A stretch of 34,146 bases of DNA from an uncultured Armatimonadota bacterium (GCA_903910385.1 CAIVZM010000057.1:1-34146), one strand, 5' to 3'. Shown: positions 1 through 8,543, counted from the stretch's first letter. Translations and numbers: made by a program. The notes: a model not told the origin generated them from the sequence alone.

Positions 1-61
1 GTAAAAAGCCGGCGCGTTCCGAGGCGGCGTGGATATCGTTCAAGGGGATGCTCTCCGTCAT
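1..61 (-). CDS. Partial gene, start only, unknown function
   Basis: An ATG at 61 on the minus strand opens a frame that stays open to the window edge (20 codons, beginning MTESIPLND). There is no convincing Shine-Dalgarno, but a TAAGAT hexamer (68-73 on the plus coordinate) sits exactly 6 nt before the ATG, the spacing expected if transcription starts at the A of the start codon. Too little protein is visible to name a family. It is divergent from the valS leader. Confidence 0.45.
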   Translation of the reverse strand, partial: MTESIPLNDIHAASERAGFL

Positions 62-170
62 AGGGCTATCTTACCAAATCAGATTATTTTACCAGAGCGA
101 GGCTGGCTGCCAGATAAGGAGACTGATTCCTCTGATAAAAAAACGGAAAGCGAAGCGACATCAAAACGGC

Positions 171-199
171 TTGACGGTCACTATCGCAGACGATAAAAT
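171..199 (+). promoter_or_regulatory. Sigma-70 type promoter of the valS leader
   Basis: TTGACG at 171-176 and TAAAAT at 194-199 are separated by 17 bp, a near-consensus housekeeping promoter. Initiation would be near 206, just upstream of the T-box Stem I region. This leaves a leader of about 290 nt before valS. Confidence 0.8.
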
Positions 200-205
200 T
201 CGGTC

Positions 206-480
206 ACAATTGAATTTCCCGGTGTTGAATGGGAAGAGTAGGCGGAAACGTTTGCAACAGGGAGTTGCGGTCATCGACTGAGAGCCACAACACGCAAAAC
301 AACCGTCGAATGTCGCCCCGGAGTCGGACGGGCCCGCCCGTTACAGCGGAAAGAAGTGTAGGCGTCCGTCGTGCGACGGATGCCTGAACCGGGGTGGTAC
401 CGCGCACGGCATTTCATAGTGAGGCCCTGCGTCCCTGGCGATCTGTTATCGCTCTGGGGCGCGGGGCCTTTGCGTTTCCC
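206..480 (+). promoter_or_regulatory. T-box riboswitch upstream of valS (valine type)
   Basis: T-box leaders bind uncharged tRNA through a specifier codon in Stem I and through the tRNA acceptor end, and then prevent termination or open translation. Here the hallmark T-box element GGGTGGTACCGCG is at 392-404. Its UGGU can pair with a tRNA ending ACCA, as expected for tRNA-Val. The AGTA of the Stem I K-turn region is near 236-240 and a GAGAG element is near 279-284. Two Stem I strands can pair (GTTTGC near 249-254 with GCAAAAC near 293-299), placing GTC, a valine codon, at 305-307 in the expected specifier loop, followed by a purine. A terminator follows at 421-471. The T-box identity is firm from the conserved element and gene context. 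The specifier assignment is an inference from hand folding. Confidence 0.9.
421..476 (+). terminator. Attenuator terminator of the valS T-box
   Basis: GAGGCCCTGCGTCCC (from 421) can pair with GGGGCGCGGGGCCT (to about 470), with a loop around CTGGCGATCTGTTATCGCTC. The 5' arm carries the GCGTCCC seen in many T-box terminators. The tract after the stem is only TTTGCGTTT, a weak U-run, so termination may be partial or helped by factors. Confidence 0.75.
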
Positions 481-497
481 GCGCCGGAAGGAAAACG

Positions 498-3167
498 ATG
501 GAACTGCCGACACGATATGAGCCGCAAACGACGGAAGCGGAAATTTACGCAAAATGGCTGGAAGCCGGTTGCTTTCGCGGCGTCCCGGATGAACGCGAGA
601 AACGTTTCTGTATCACGATTCCGCCGCCCAATATCACGGGAGCGTTGCACCTCGGTCACGCCCTGAACAATACCATCATGGATACGCTGGGGCGTTGGAA
701 ACGGATGCAGGGTTACAACACACTGATCCTGCCGGGAACCGACCATGGCGGGATCTCCACACAGTCTGTGGTGGAAAAGCAAATCGCGAAGGAAAAACTG
801 ACGCGCTACGACCTCGGACGCGAAAAGTTCACCGAACGGGTGAATCAATGGGCGGACGAATACGGCGGGACGATCCTTTCTCAACTCAAGCGCCTCGGTT
901 GCGCCTATGACTGGGACAGAACCCGCTACACCCTCGACCCGAACTACCATGACGCCATTCTGACCGTGTTCGAAAAGCTGTACGCCGAAGGTTATATCTA
1001 TCTCGGCTACCGCATCGTCAACTGGTGCACCTTTCACCGCACAGCGATCTCCGATATCGAAGTGGAGCATGAGGAAGAGCACTCATTCCTCTACCATATC
1101 CGCTATGACTTTTCCGATGGTTCGGGTTCGGTGACGGTCGCGACCACGCGCCCGGAAACGATGCTGGGCGATACAGCGGTGGCGGTGAACCCGAACGATC
1201 CGCGCTACGCCGAACAGATCGGGAAGACATTCGTTCTGCCGCTCGTTGGACGGGAAATACCGCTCATCGGTGATGATTTCGCGCAGATGGAATTCGGCAC
1301 CGGCGCCGTGAAGGTGACGCCTGCCCATGACCCGAACGACTACGAGGCTGGAGTGCGGAACCACCTTCCGAGCATCACGGTTATCGGTCCGGATGGCGCC
1401 ATGAACGAAAACGCCGGAGTCTATGCCGGGCTTGACCGTTTCGAGGCGCGCAAGCAAATCCTCGCGGATCTGGAAGAACAGGGCTATCTGGTCAAAACGG
1501 AGCCGCACACCAAGCAGGTTGGGCGTTGTGATCGCTGCAAGATCGTGGTGGAGCCGCTTCTCTCGCGTCAATGGTTCTGCAAAATGACCGGGACACCGAT
1601 GGTGGAAAAGGCAATCGCCGCCGTGACCTCCGACGATGTGCGCTTCACGCCGCCGCGCTACAAGGAAATCTACCTGCGCTGGATGGAAAACCTGCGTGAC
1701 TGGCCCATTTCCCGCCAACTCTGGTGGGGACACCGGATGCCGCTCTGGCGCAATTTAGCAGGTGACGCCGACGATCAAACGTCATATGTGGTGGCGCGAA
1801 CCCGTGAGGACGCCGAAGCGAAAGCGGGAACGACCGAAATCGAACAGATCGAAGATGTGCTCGATACATGGTTCTCCTCCGCGCTCTGGCCATTCGCCAC
1901 CCTGGGTTGGCCGCAGTCCGATACCGACCTGAAGTACTACTACCCGACACAGGGACTGTTCACCGCGCAAGAAATCCTCTATCTGTGGGTCGCCCGCATG
2001 ATTATGACGGGCGAGGAATTTCTGGGTCAGAAACCCTTCGATGATGTCTATATCCATGCGACCATCCTTGATGAAAAAGGACGACGCATGAGCAAATCTC
2101 TCGGTAATGGCGTAGACCCGGTCGATCTGATCAACCTCTACAGCGCCGACGCCCTGCGCTTCATGCTCGCCCGCGAGGCGGGTCAACGTCAGGATATCCG
2201 CATCAAACCGATCCGCGAAGGCAAACAGGAGCAGGGTGAGCAGGCAAGAAATTTCTGCAATAAACTCTGGAACGCCTCCCGTTTCGCCCTGATGAATCTC
2301 ACGGCAACGGAAGCGAGCGCAACGCTTGCGGCGCCCCAAACGCTTATTGACCGATGGATTCTCTCGCGGCTCTCGCAAACGGCGCAGACGGTAAATGAAG
2401 CGCTGGAGACTTACAATCTGGACGATGCGGCGCGTGCGATCTATGAGTTCTTCTGGGATGATTTCTGCGATTGGTATATCGAAGCCGCAAAGCCCCGATT
2501 TCAGGGCGAAGGGGCGGATGCCGATGCCGCTCGTCGGACGCTCTGGTTCACGCTGGAACGCACCCTGCGCCTGATGCACCCGATTCTGCCGTTCATTACG
2601 GAGGCGATCTGGCAGGCGCTTCCCGGCGCGAAAGCGGCGGCGGGAGTGGAGTTCCTGATGTTCGCAGACTACCCGCAGAGCGGTGTCGCGCCTCGTGATA
2701 CAGTCGCCGAAGCCGAATGGGCGGCAGTTCAGGAAGTGACACGGGCGCTCCGCAACCTTCAGGCGGAAAACAACCTGAAAAAAGGCGGCCCTGCATTCTT
2801 CGCGCCCTCGGATGATGCCTCACGAGCCATTATTGCAGCAAATACGCCGATTATCGAGTTCCTCACACGCTTCACCCCGCTGGCTATGGGAACAGGTGCA
2901 GGGGAGACGGTCGCCATGCCGACACGGTACGGGGATGTGTCCTTGCCTCGTCCGGAGGCGTCTGCGGAAGATCTGGCGGCGGAAAAGGTGCGTATCGAAA
3001 AGGAAGTGGCGAAGATCGATAAAGACCTTGCCGGTCTAACTGTACGTCTTGAAAATCCGGCGTTCGTCGATTCCGCGCCGGAAGCGGTAGTAGCCAAAGC
3101 CCGCCAGCAGGCGGCGGAGTTACAGGATAAAAAATCGAAACTGACCGAGCGCCTCGGAGCGCTGTAA
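498..3167 (+). CDS. valS: Valine--tRNA ligase (ValRS)
   Basis: A cytoplasmic class I aminoacyl-tRNA synthetase that charges tRNA-Val and edits threonyl-tRNA-Val. At 889 aa it has normal bacterial length. The ATP-site HIGH motif is H51-L-G-H54 in PPPNITGALHLGH. The second signature reads RMSKS at residues 530-534, an Arg for the first Lys of KMSKS, which is tolerated in this family. The editing-domain border ISRQLWWGHRMP and the WFSSALWPF motif are present. A Lys/Glu-rich tRNA-binding coiled-coil arm fills about the last 70 residues. The start is set by GGAAGGA six nt before the ATG. It is preceded by a T-box leader, so expression should respond to uncharged tRNA-Val, and followed by a GC-rich hairpin. 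Identification is secure. Confidence 0.98.
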   Translation: MELPTRYEPQTTEAEIYAKWLEAGCFRGVPDEREKRFCITIPPPNITGALHLGHALNNTIMDTLGRWKRMQGYNTLILPGTDHGGISTQSVVEKQIAKEKLTRYDLGREKFTERVNQWADEYGGTILSQLKRLGCAYDWDRTRYTLDPNYHDAILTVFEKLYAEGYIYLGYRIVNWCTFHRTAISDIEVEHEEEHSFLYHIRYDFSDGSGSVTVATTRPETMLGDTAVAVNPNDPRYAEQIGKTFVLPLVGREIPLIGDDFAQMEFGTGAVKVTPAHDPNDYEAGVRNHLPSITVIGPDGAMNENAGVYAGLDRFEARKQILADLEEQGYLVKTEPHTKQVGRCDRCKIVVEPLLSRQWFCKMTGTPMVEKAIAAVTSDDVRFTPPRYKEIYLRWMENLRDWPISRQLWWGHRMPLWRNLAGDADDQTSYVVARTREDAEAKAGTTEIEQIEDVLDTWFSSALWPFATLGWPQSDTDLKYYYPTQGLFTAQEILYLWVARMIMTGEEFLGQKPFDDVYIHATILDEKGRRMSKSLGNGVDPVDLINLYSADALRFMLAREAGQRQDIRIKPIREGKQEQGEQARNFCNKLWNASRFALMNLTATEASATLAAPQTLIDRWILSRLSQTAQTVNEALETYNLDDAARAIYEFFWDDFCDWYIEAAKPRFQGEGADADAARRTLWFTLERTLRLMHPILPFITEAIWQALPGAKAAAGVEFLMFADYPQSGVAPRDTVAEAEWAAVQEVTRALRNLQAENNLKKGGPAFFAPSDDASRAIIAANTPIIEFLTRFTPLAMGTGAGETVAMPTRYGDVSLPRPEASAEDLAAEKVRIEKEVAKIDKDLAGLTVRLENPAFVDSAPEAVVAKARQQAAELQDKKSKLTERLGAL

Positions 3168-3184
3168 CGGTCGGATCGTCGCCG

Positions 3185-3212
3185 GGGGAAGCGCATTCCG
3201 CTTCCCCATAAT
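3185..3212 (+). terminator. Hairpin terminator after valS
   Basis: GGGGAAGCG (3185-3193) and CGCTTCCCC (3199-3207) form a perfect 9-bp stem with a 5-nt loop, 18 nt after the valS stop. The following ATAATTCTGT is only partly U-rich. Confidence 0.65.
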
Positions 3213-3240
3213 TCTGTAGAAACACCTGGAAAGAAAAGCG

Positions 3241-4986
3241 ATGCAAAGCGAAGGAAGAGTCATTGCGGCATACGCACTATCCGAAGTGATTCCGGCATTG
3301 CAGGCGATAGAGCAAGCGGCGCAGAACGGACTGTGGGCGAAAGGTTTTGTCGCCTATGAGGCGGCTCCGGCATTCGATCCGGCGCTGACGGTTCGTCAAC
3401 CCTCCGATGACCTTCCCCTCCTCTGGTTCACTCTATCGGAAACGAATCCGGCGGAGGAAAAGCCGGGTAGGGAAGAACGTGTTTCTTTTCTTCCCGAGTT
3501 TACGAGCGATACTTCACCCTCAGAGTGGGAGCGCTCTATCGCTGCTGTGCATGACGCTATCGGGCGAGGCGAAACCTATCAGGTAAACCTGACCCGACGC
3601 TTACGTGCGACATGGCCGCCTGATTGCGATGTCCATGCGGTGTATCACCGTCTCCTTACAGCGCAATCGGAAACGCCCTATGGCGCATTTCTGGATACGG
3701 GGCGTTTTCAAATCCTTTCCATCTCTCCCGAACTTTTCTTTGATTTGCGGGGGAATGTCCTGACTACACGCCCGATGAAAGGAACTGCCAGACGAGGACG
3801 CTGGCTCGAAGAAGACAATGCAATCGCCGCTGCGCTCACGGCTTCCGAAAAGGAACGTGCCGAAAATGTGATGATTGTCGATTTACTGCGCAACGATCTG
3901 GGTCGTATCGCCGTCCCCGGCACGGTGAAGGTCTCAGAGATGTTTTCCGTCGAGCGGTATCCTACCGTCTTGCAGATGACTTCCACGATCACGGCGACCC
4001 GTCGTGACGGCGTCGGGCTGGCGGAAATTTTTACCGCCCTGTTTCCTTGCGGTTCAGTGACGGGAGCCCCTAAAGTGCAGACGATGCGGCATATCGCCGC
4101 TCTGGAAAAATCCTCGCGTGGCGTTTATTGCGGCGCTGTCGGCATCGTTTATCCGGGCGGAGACGCTACCTTCAATGTCGCTATACGGACGCTCGTTCGG
4201 GACAGCGAAACCGGGATGGCGGAATATGGCGTCGGCGGCGGAATCGTCTGGGATTCGACAGCGGAACGCGAATGGCAGGAGATGGAAACGAAATCGGCGA
4301 TCCTGACAGCGCCCCCCCATCCAGAGTTCGATTTACTGGAAACGTTGCGTCTGGAAAACGGACAGTACCGCTTCTATGAAGGCCACCTCTCCCGAGTTGC
4401 CGCTACGTCCGCCTATTTTCAGCGCCCCTGCGACATTACTGCCTTCAAAATGGCGCTGGATCGCCTTGCCTTATCGCATTCGGAAGGGTTATGGCGCGTT
4501 CGCTTTTGTGTCGATGCCGCCGGACGCCCCAGAACCGAGATCGCACCGTTACAGGGCGCTTTTCAGGAGGAATTTTCGCTCACCGACTCATCGGCGGAAG
4601 CGCCCACCGCTTTGCGTTCGGTAACCCTTGCGGAACTTCAAATTTCTTGCAAGGACATTTTCCTCTACCATAAGACGACCCACCGCGCCGCCTATGACAG
4701 CGCCCGACATCGCGCCGATCTAGAAAAACGCCATTTGCTCGATGTTCTCTTATGGAACGAGGAGGGAGAAATCACCGAGTTTACTATCGGCAATGTCGTC
4801 GCCGAGATAGAAGGCGTTCTCTGGACTCCCCCCCGAACCTGCGGCCTTCTTAACGGCGTCTATCGTGAGGAATTACTGAGGCGAGGAGTGATTCGCGAGC
4901 GCATTTTGACAATTGCGGATGTGCGAAACGCTTCGCGGCTTTTTTTCATCAACAGCGTTCGCGGCGTGATTCCAGTCGCGCTATAA
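3241..4986 (+). CDS. pabB: Aminodeoxychorismate synthase component I fused to 4-amino-4-deoxychorismate lyase (PabB-PabC)
   Basis: Folate pathway enzyme making p-aminobenzoate from chorismate. Residues 1 to about 355 are the chorismate-binding domain, with GETYQVNLTRR, SPELFF, a PMKGT motif whose K180 corresponds to the catalytic Lys of the PIKGT signature, DLLRNDLGR, and GSVTGAPK. Residues about 365-581 are a fold-type IV PLP lyase domain starting FDLLETLRLENG, with Lys478 in YHKTTHR as the likely PLP lysine and EITEFTIGN as the cofactor-binding strand. The fusion combines the second and third activities on one chain; the glutaminase PabA is not in this window. The start is ATG 3241, with GGAAAG about 8 nt upstream. 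The Ile-to-Met change in PIKGT is mild. The stop overlaps the -10 box of ybaK. Confidence 0.92.
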   Translation: MQSEGRVIAAYALSEVIPALQAIEQAAQNGLWAKGFVAYEAAPAFDPALTVRQPSDDLPLLWFTLSETNPAEEKPGREERVSFLPEFTSDTSPSEWERSIAAVHDAIGRGETYQVNLTRRLRATWPPDCDVHAVYHRLLTAQSETPYGAFLDTGRFQILSISPELFFDLRGNVLTTRPMKGTARRGRWLEEDNAIAAALTASEKERAENVMIVDLLRNDLGRIAVPGTVKVSEMFSVERYPTVLQMTSTITATRRDGVGLAEIFTALFPCGSVTGAPKVQTMRHIAALEKSSRGVYCGAVGIVYPGGDATFNVAIRTLVRDSETGMAEYGVGGGIVWDSTAEREWQEMETKSAILTAPPHPEFDLLETLRLENGQYRFYEGHLSRVAATSAYFQRPCDITAFKMALDRLALSHSEGLWRVRFCVDAAGRPRTEIAPLQGAFQEEFSLTDSSAEAPTALRSVTLAELQISCKDIFLYHKTTHRAAYDSARHRADLEKRHLLDVLLWNEEGEITEFTIGNVVAEIEGVLWTPPRTCGLLNGVYREELLRRGVIRERILTIADVRNASRLFFINSVRGVIPVAL

Positions 4987-4987
4987 T
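4982..4987 (+). promoter_or_regulatory. -10 box of ybaK
   Basis: A perfect TATAAT lies over the pabB stop codon and 10 nt before the ybaK ATG. Initiation 7 nt downstream would leave a leader of only about 3-4 nt. No good -35 box is visible. Confidence 0.55.
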
Positions 4988-4997
4988 CTTTACCGCT

Positions 4998-5483
4998 ATG
5001 GCTGATAAATTTCCGGTCACACCCGCGATTCGGGCTCTCCGCGACGCACATATTCCGTTCGCAGAACATCTCTATGATTACGAAGAGCATGGCGGGACGA
5101 CGGTTGCCGCACGTGAGTTGGGAGTGGACGAACATTCGGTCATCAAAACGCTGGTGATGGAAACCGATACCGGAAAACCGCTGATTATCCTGATGCATGG
5201 CGACCGGGAAGTTGCAGTAGGAATGCTGGCGAAAGCGATTGGCGCAAAGAGCGTCTCCCCCTGCGATCCGGCGACAGCGCAAAAGCGAACCGGATATCTG
5301 GTTGGGGGAACCAGTCCCTTCGGAACGAAAAACCCGCTTCCTATCTATGCCGAAGCTACTATCTTCGATTTGCCGGAAATCTATATCAACGGCGGAAAGC
5401 GCGGGTTTTTGCTCTCCCTGTCACCGTCCGCCCTGACGGAAGTTCTGAAGGCGCAACCGGTCACGGCAGCCGTGCCCCGTTAA
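4998..5483 (+). CDS. ybaK: YbaK/EbsC-type aminoacyl-tRNA deacylase
   Basis: A 161-aa protein of the YbaK/ProX trans-editing family, which hydrolyses mischarged Cys-tRNA-Pro. K50 in SVIKTL corresponds to the conserved catalytic lysine. GGTSPFG and the EIYINGGKRGFLLSL segment are typical of the Cys-tRNA(Pro) deacylase branch, and the length matches a free-standing single-domain enzyme. No Shine-Dalgarno precedes ATG 4998; a TATAAT almost abuts it, suggesting a nearly leaderless transcript separate from pabB. The convergent neighbour ends only about 10 nt away. The family is certain; the exact tRNA substrate is inferred from similarity. Confidence 0.92.
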   Translation: MADKFPVTPAIRALRDAHIPFAEHLYDYEEHGGTTVAARELGVDEHSVIKTLVMETDTGKPLIILMHGDREVAVGMLAKAIGAKSVSPCDPATAQKRTGYLVGGTSPFGTKNPLPIYAEATIFDLPEIYINGGKRGFLLSLSPSALTEVLKAQPVTAAVPR

Positions 5484-5492
5484 GCGTCCTTA

Positions 5493-6503
5493 TTATAATT
5501 GTATTCCCACCATATAATCCCGGTAGAACGGAATGGTCGCCTGTAATCCTTCGCGGAAAGGGCGCGGCGTAAAATCAGGGAAAAGCGACTGGAACCGGGA
5601 CGTATCGGCAAACTGCGAACCAGGTTCAAAAACGCCCGTCGGGCCGGGTAATATTTCCGGTTCCGGGCCTTCGATTCCGAAATCATCACGTAGGGATTCT
5701 CGCATTGCGGCGATCACTTCTCCGGCGGCGGCGCGATACCCGGCAGGCAGGTTAAAGCCTATGCGAGCGAGTTTGCCATCGTCACGCCTAAGGGGAGCAT
5801 TGCCCCGGTTCGCCGCATCGTCAGCCAGAAGCCGTAATGCCTGCACGCAATCCTCAACAAAGAGGTATTCGCGTAACGCCTCCCCGGCAGACCCGGATGT
5901 CAGACGGGGTCTTTCTCCGGTGAGTAGCCGTCGGATGGTTCCCGGCACAATCCGTGACCAGAGCAGATCGCCCGGCCCGTAGATATTCACCAGTCGCGCT
6001 ACACGAATCGCCGGAGAATCGTATAGTCCGGCATAAACGCGGGCAATTTGATCCTGTTGCGCCTTTGAAAGCTCGTACAGACCGCCATTGCCAAATCCGG
6101 TCACATCCTGATCAGAGTAGGGAGACGGCGTCGTTGCGCCATACTGTTTATCGGAAGAAGCGATGACGGCGACACCGACCTCTTCACGCCGACAGGCTTC
6201 CAGCAAATTCCACGTCCCACCGACGTTGGTTTCCAGCACGGCACGCGCCCCTTCGGTCTGCGCTGCCGCCAGCGTAGAACAGGCTGCCAGATGGTAGACC
6301 GTCGAGGGTCGCACTTCCTGCATCACCCGACAGACCGCATCGAAATTGCGAATATCCAGAGGAATAAACCGAATATCCGGGGAGGATGCCTGCGGCGGAT
6401 TCCGCCCGACTCCCACTACCGTCGCGCCCGACTGCGCCAGTGTCATTGCTAGATTGCCCGCGATAAACCCGGAGATACCGGTAACGAGAATTGTTTCCGC
6501 CAT
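5493..6503 (-). CDS. NAD-dependent epimerase/dehydratase (extended SDR, sugar-nucleotide type)
   Basis: An extended short-chain dehydrogenase of 336 aa. TGISGFIAG at residues 8-16 is the NAD(P)-binding loop. Y143-ELS-K147 is the catalytic YxxxK pair, with SSDKQYG just before it. The segment around NIYGPGDLLWSRIVPGTIRRLL and EYLFVEDCVQAL is closest in style to CDP-glucose or GDP-mannose 4,6-dehydratases, but the substrate cannot be fixed from the sequence. I chose ATG 6503 over the upstream ATG 6512 because a TACTAT -10 box covers 6511-6516. This puts the transcription start at 6503 and would exclude the longer form. No other sugar-nucleotide genes are adjacent. Confidence 0.88.
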   Translation of the reverse strand: MAETILVTGISGFIAGNLAMTLAQSGATVVGVGRNPPQASSPDIRFIPLDIRNFDAVCRVMQEVRPSTVYHLAACSTLAAAQTEGARAVLETNVGGTWNLLEACRREEVGVAVIASSDKQYGATTPSPYSDQDVTGFGNGGLYELSKAQQDQIARVYAGLYDSPAIRVARLVNIYGPGDLLWSRIVPGTIRRLLTGERPRLTSGSAGEALREYLFVEDCVQALRLLADDAANRGNAPLRRDDGKLARIGFNLPAGYRAAAGEVIAAMRESLRDDFGIEGPEPEILPGPTGVFEPGSQFADTSRFQSLFPDFTPRPFREGLQATIPFYRDYMVGIQL

Positions 6504-6510
6504 ACGTTTC

Positions 6511-6540
6511 ATAGTAACCGGAAGTCGGGAGAGGAATCAA
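6511..6540 (-). promoter_or_regulatory. Promoter of the epimerase gene
   Basis: On the minus strand TTGATT (6535-6540) and TACTAT (6511-6516) are 18 bp apart. Seven nt separate the -10 box from ATG 6503, giving a predicted leaderless mRNA. Confidence 0.6.
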
Positions 6541-6564
6541 GGTTCTGGAACGAAAGAGAAGACC

Positions 6565-6613
6565 AAAAAGCGACGACCGCCGGAAAGCGTTTTATACTTT
6601 CCGGCGGTCGTCG
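6565..6613 (-). terminator. Terminator after tRNA-Gly
   Basis: A perfect 17-bp stem (6571-6587 with 6597-6613) has a 9-nt loop. Read on the minus strand it is followed by CTTTTT (6565-6570), so it ends the tRNA-Pro/tRNA-Gly transcript. The stem could slow polymerase from either side. Confidence 0.85.
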
Positions 6614-6621
6614 TTTCCGAG

Positions 6622-6692
6622 AGCGGGAGAAGGGAATCGAACCCTCGTTATCTGCTTGGAAGGCAGGAGCTTTACCATTAAGCTACTCCCGC
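6622..6692 (-). tRNA. tRNA-Gly (anticodon TCC)
   Basis: A cloverleaf is readable on the minus strand: acceptor GCGGGAG/CTCCCGC, anticodon loop CTTCCAA with TCC, T-loop GGTTCGATTCC, discriminator T. The 3' CCA is not encoded. Confidence 0.95.
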
Positions 6693-6722
6693 AAAACTTC
6701 TATAGTTTATGCGTCCCAGCAA

Positions 6723-6795
6723 TCGGGGCGACAGGATTCGAACCTGCGACCTCAACGTCCCAAACGTCGCGCGCTACCAACTGCGCTACGCCCCG
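6723..6795 (-). tRNA. tRNA-Pro (anticodon TGG)
   Basis: Minus-strand cloverleaf with acceptor CGGGGCG/CGCCCCG, anticodon loop TTTGGGA with TGG, T-loop GGTTCGAATCC and discriminator A. CCA is not encoded. It lies 30 nt upstream of tRNA-Gly in the same orientation, so the two are probably co-transcribed. Confidence 0.95.
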
Positions 6796-6857
6796 ATGGA
6801 GGACTTTACAACTCGCCGCCGTACGTTCCGGCAACGCGGCCCGCCCGGAGCGAAACT

Positions 6858-6863
6858 ATTATA
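6858..6863 (-). promoter_or_regulatory. -10 box for the tRNA-Pro/tRNA-Gly unit
   Basis: TATAAT on the minus strand lies about 62 nt upstream of the tRNA-Pro 5' end. No clear -35 hexamer accompanies it. Confidence 0.45.
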
Positions 6864-6953
6864 CCACACGCATTTTATCGTTCGCCGCACCTTTTCCGCT
6901 AAAAAAGTAACAGAGAAAAGGAGATTCGAGCAAGAGCGCCGCCCTTTGATTTG

Positions 6954-6959
6954 TATGAT
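6954..6959 (+). promoter_or_regulatory. -10 box of trmFO
   Basis: TATGAT, preceded by TTG, lies 7 nt before a TTG codon at 6967 and 13 nt before ATG 6973. The predicted transcript has a leader of no more than about 6 nt. Confidence 0.5.
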
Positions 6960-6972
6960 TCAATAGTTGCGT

Positions 6973-8334
6973 ATGAACGAAAATAGAGCGACAGTGACGG
7001 TTATCGGGGCGGGAATGGCGGGAAGCGAAGCGGCATGGCAGGCAGCGAACCGGGGGGCGAAGGTGCGCCTGCTGGAAATGCGTCCGGTTAAAAACACGCC
7101 TGTTCATCAGACAGACCGCGCCGCAGAAATTGTCTGCTCAAACTCGTTCAAAAGTAATCTGCTGACCAATGCCAGCGGACTTCTCAAGGAAGAGATGCGC
7201 CGCCTGAACTCGCTCATCGTACAGTGCGCCGAAGATACGCGAGTTCCTGCCGGGGAAGCGCTGGCAGTGGATCGGGAAGCGTTTTCCGACCTCGTCACTG
7301 AGCGCCTGGCAAGTCACCCCAATATCGAATTCGTGCGGGAAGAAGCGGCGGATATTCCCAACGAAGGAATCGTTGTTATCGCTTCCGGTCCGTTGACCTC
7401 AGACACGCTTGCCGCCCGCATCGGTGAGCTTACCGGGCGGTATGATCTTTATTTCTATGATGCAGTCGCGCCCATTGTGGATGCCGCCACCATCGATTAT
7501 GACAAGGTATTCCGCGCTTCCCGTTACGGCAAATCGTCCTCAGAGGGTGAGGAAAGCGATGAGGCATACCTCAACTGCCCTTTCGACCATAAACAAGATT
7601 TTCTGGCGTTCGTCGAAGCTATTTCCGCCGCTGAAAAAGCGCCGGTTCACGACTTCGAGGATATCAAGTACTTTGAAGCCTGTCTTCCGGTGGAAGAACT
7701 GGCGTCCCGTGGCGCGAAAACGCTGGCATTTGGTCCGATGAAGCCGGTCGGTTTGCTCGACCCCCGCGTTGGTCGCCGTCCCTATGCCGTCGTCCAATTA
7801 CGACAGGAAAATAAGGCAGCCACTCTTTATAATCTGGTCGGTTTTCAGACACGGCTCAAGTGGGGCGAGCAAAAACGGATCTTCCGCATGATTCCCGGTC
7901 TGGAAAATGCGGAGTTCGTGCGCTACGGAGTGATGCACCGCAATACATATATCCATTCGCCTACCCTGTTAGACCAAACGCTGCAACTGCGAAAAGACCC
8001 GCGTATCCTGTTCGCCGGTCAGATCGTCGGGGTGGAAGGCTATCTGGAATCCGCCGCGATGGGCGGACTTGCGGGAATCAATGCCGCCCGCCTCGCTCAT
8101 GGCGAATCAGCCTTGACATTTCCAGATGTTACCGCACATGGAGCATTGACAAACTATGTCGCCGCGTATGAAGGAAAAACGTTCGCTCCGATGAACGCCT
8201 GCTGGGGGATTTTCCCGCCGTTAGAGGGCGACCGCATCCGCGATAAGCGCGAACGCGGGTCAGCGATGGCAACTCGCGCCCTGACAGTTTATGACACCTT
8301 CACTCAGGAAAATTCGCTCACGCAGAACAAGTAA
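6973..8334 (+). CDS. trmFO: Folate/FAD-dependent tRNA (uracil-54-C5)-methyltransferase TrmFO
   Basis: Makes 5-methyluridine at position 54 of tRNA using methylenetetrahydrofolate and FAD. The N-terminal FAD-binding loop [10 protein letters not shown] is at residues 11-20. C55 in [10 protein letters not shown] and C237 in [10 protein letters not shown] correspond to the two conserved functional cysteines. [35 protein letters not shown]-type family blocks, of which only the start is quoted here (GFQTRLKW), run through the centre, and [12 protein letters not shown] closes the FAD domain. At 453 aa it has usual length. ATG 6973 is preferred; a TTG two codons upstream is equally close to the -10 box. 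It sits beside tRNA genes, although this need not reflect co-regulation. Confidence 0.96.
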   Translation: MNENRATVTVIGAGMAGSEAAWQAANRGAKVRLLEMRPVKNTPVHQTDRAAEIVCSNSFKSNLLTNASGLLKEEMRRLNSLIVQCAEDTRVPAGEALAVDREAFSDLVTERLASHPNIEFVREEAADIPNEGIVVIASGPLTSDTLAARIGELTGRYDLYFYDAVAPIVDAATIDYDKVFRASRYGKSSSEGEESDEAYLNCPFDHKQDFLAFVEAISAAEKAPVHDFEDIKYFEACLPVEELASRGAKTLAFGPMKPVGLLDPRVGRRPYAVVQLRQENKAATLYNLVGFQTRLKWGEQKRIFRMIPGLENAEFVRYGVMHRNTYIHSPTLLDQTLQLRKDPRILFAGQIVGVEGYLESAAMGGLAGINAARLAHGESALTFPDVTAHGALTNYVAAYEGKTFAPMNACWGIFPPLEGDRIRDKRERGSAMATRALTVYDTFTQENSLTQNK

Positions 8335-8374
8335 GCGGGATTTCCATCGTTGCGGGTGAAACGATTGACAAGAC

Positions 8375-8413
8375 AAAAACGCCAGAGTGAATTCTATTCA
8401 CTCTGGCGTTTTT
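8375..8413. terminator. Bidirectional terminator between trmFO and tRNA-Ala
   Basis: A perfect 17-bp inverted repeat (8375-8391 with 8397-8413) has a 5-nt loop. One arm begins with A5 and the other ends with T5, so it works as an intrinsic terminator on both strands, for trmFO (plus) and tRNA-Ala (minus). Confidence 0.9.
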
Positions 8414-8430
8414 CATTTTATGGAATTTTA

Positions 8431-8503
8431 TGGAGCTGAGGAGGATCGAACTCCTGACCTCTACAATGCGAATGTAGCGCTCTCCCAGCTGAGCCACAGC
8501 CCC
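8431..8503 (-). tRNA. tRNA-Ala (anticodon CGC)
   Basis: Minus-strand cloverleaf: acceptor GGGGCTG/CAGCTCC with one G-U pair, anticodon stem CTACA/TGTAG around TTCGCAT with CGC, T-loop AGTTCGATCCT, discriminator A. CCA is not encoded. Confidence 0.95.
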
Positions 8504-8543
8504 GTTTAGTGTTGACCTGCCCAAAGGCAGGACAGCGAAACAG

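Noticed and set aside
48-281. 77-codon plus-strand frame at the left edge
   Set aside because: It covers the valS promoter and T-box Stem I; the RNA-element signals explain the conservation-like features and the peptide resembles nothing.
6504-6512. Upstream ATG for the epimerase
   Set aside because: It lies within or directly against the TACTAT -10 box, so it would not be in the transcript predicted from the TTGATT/TACTAT promoter.
6656-6966. Overlapping plus-strand frames of about 85 codons
   Set aside because: They run through tRNA-Gly and tRNA-Pro on the other strand and have no independent coding support.
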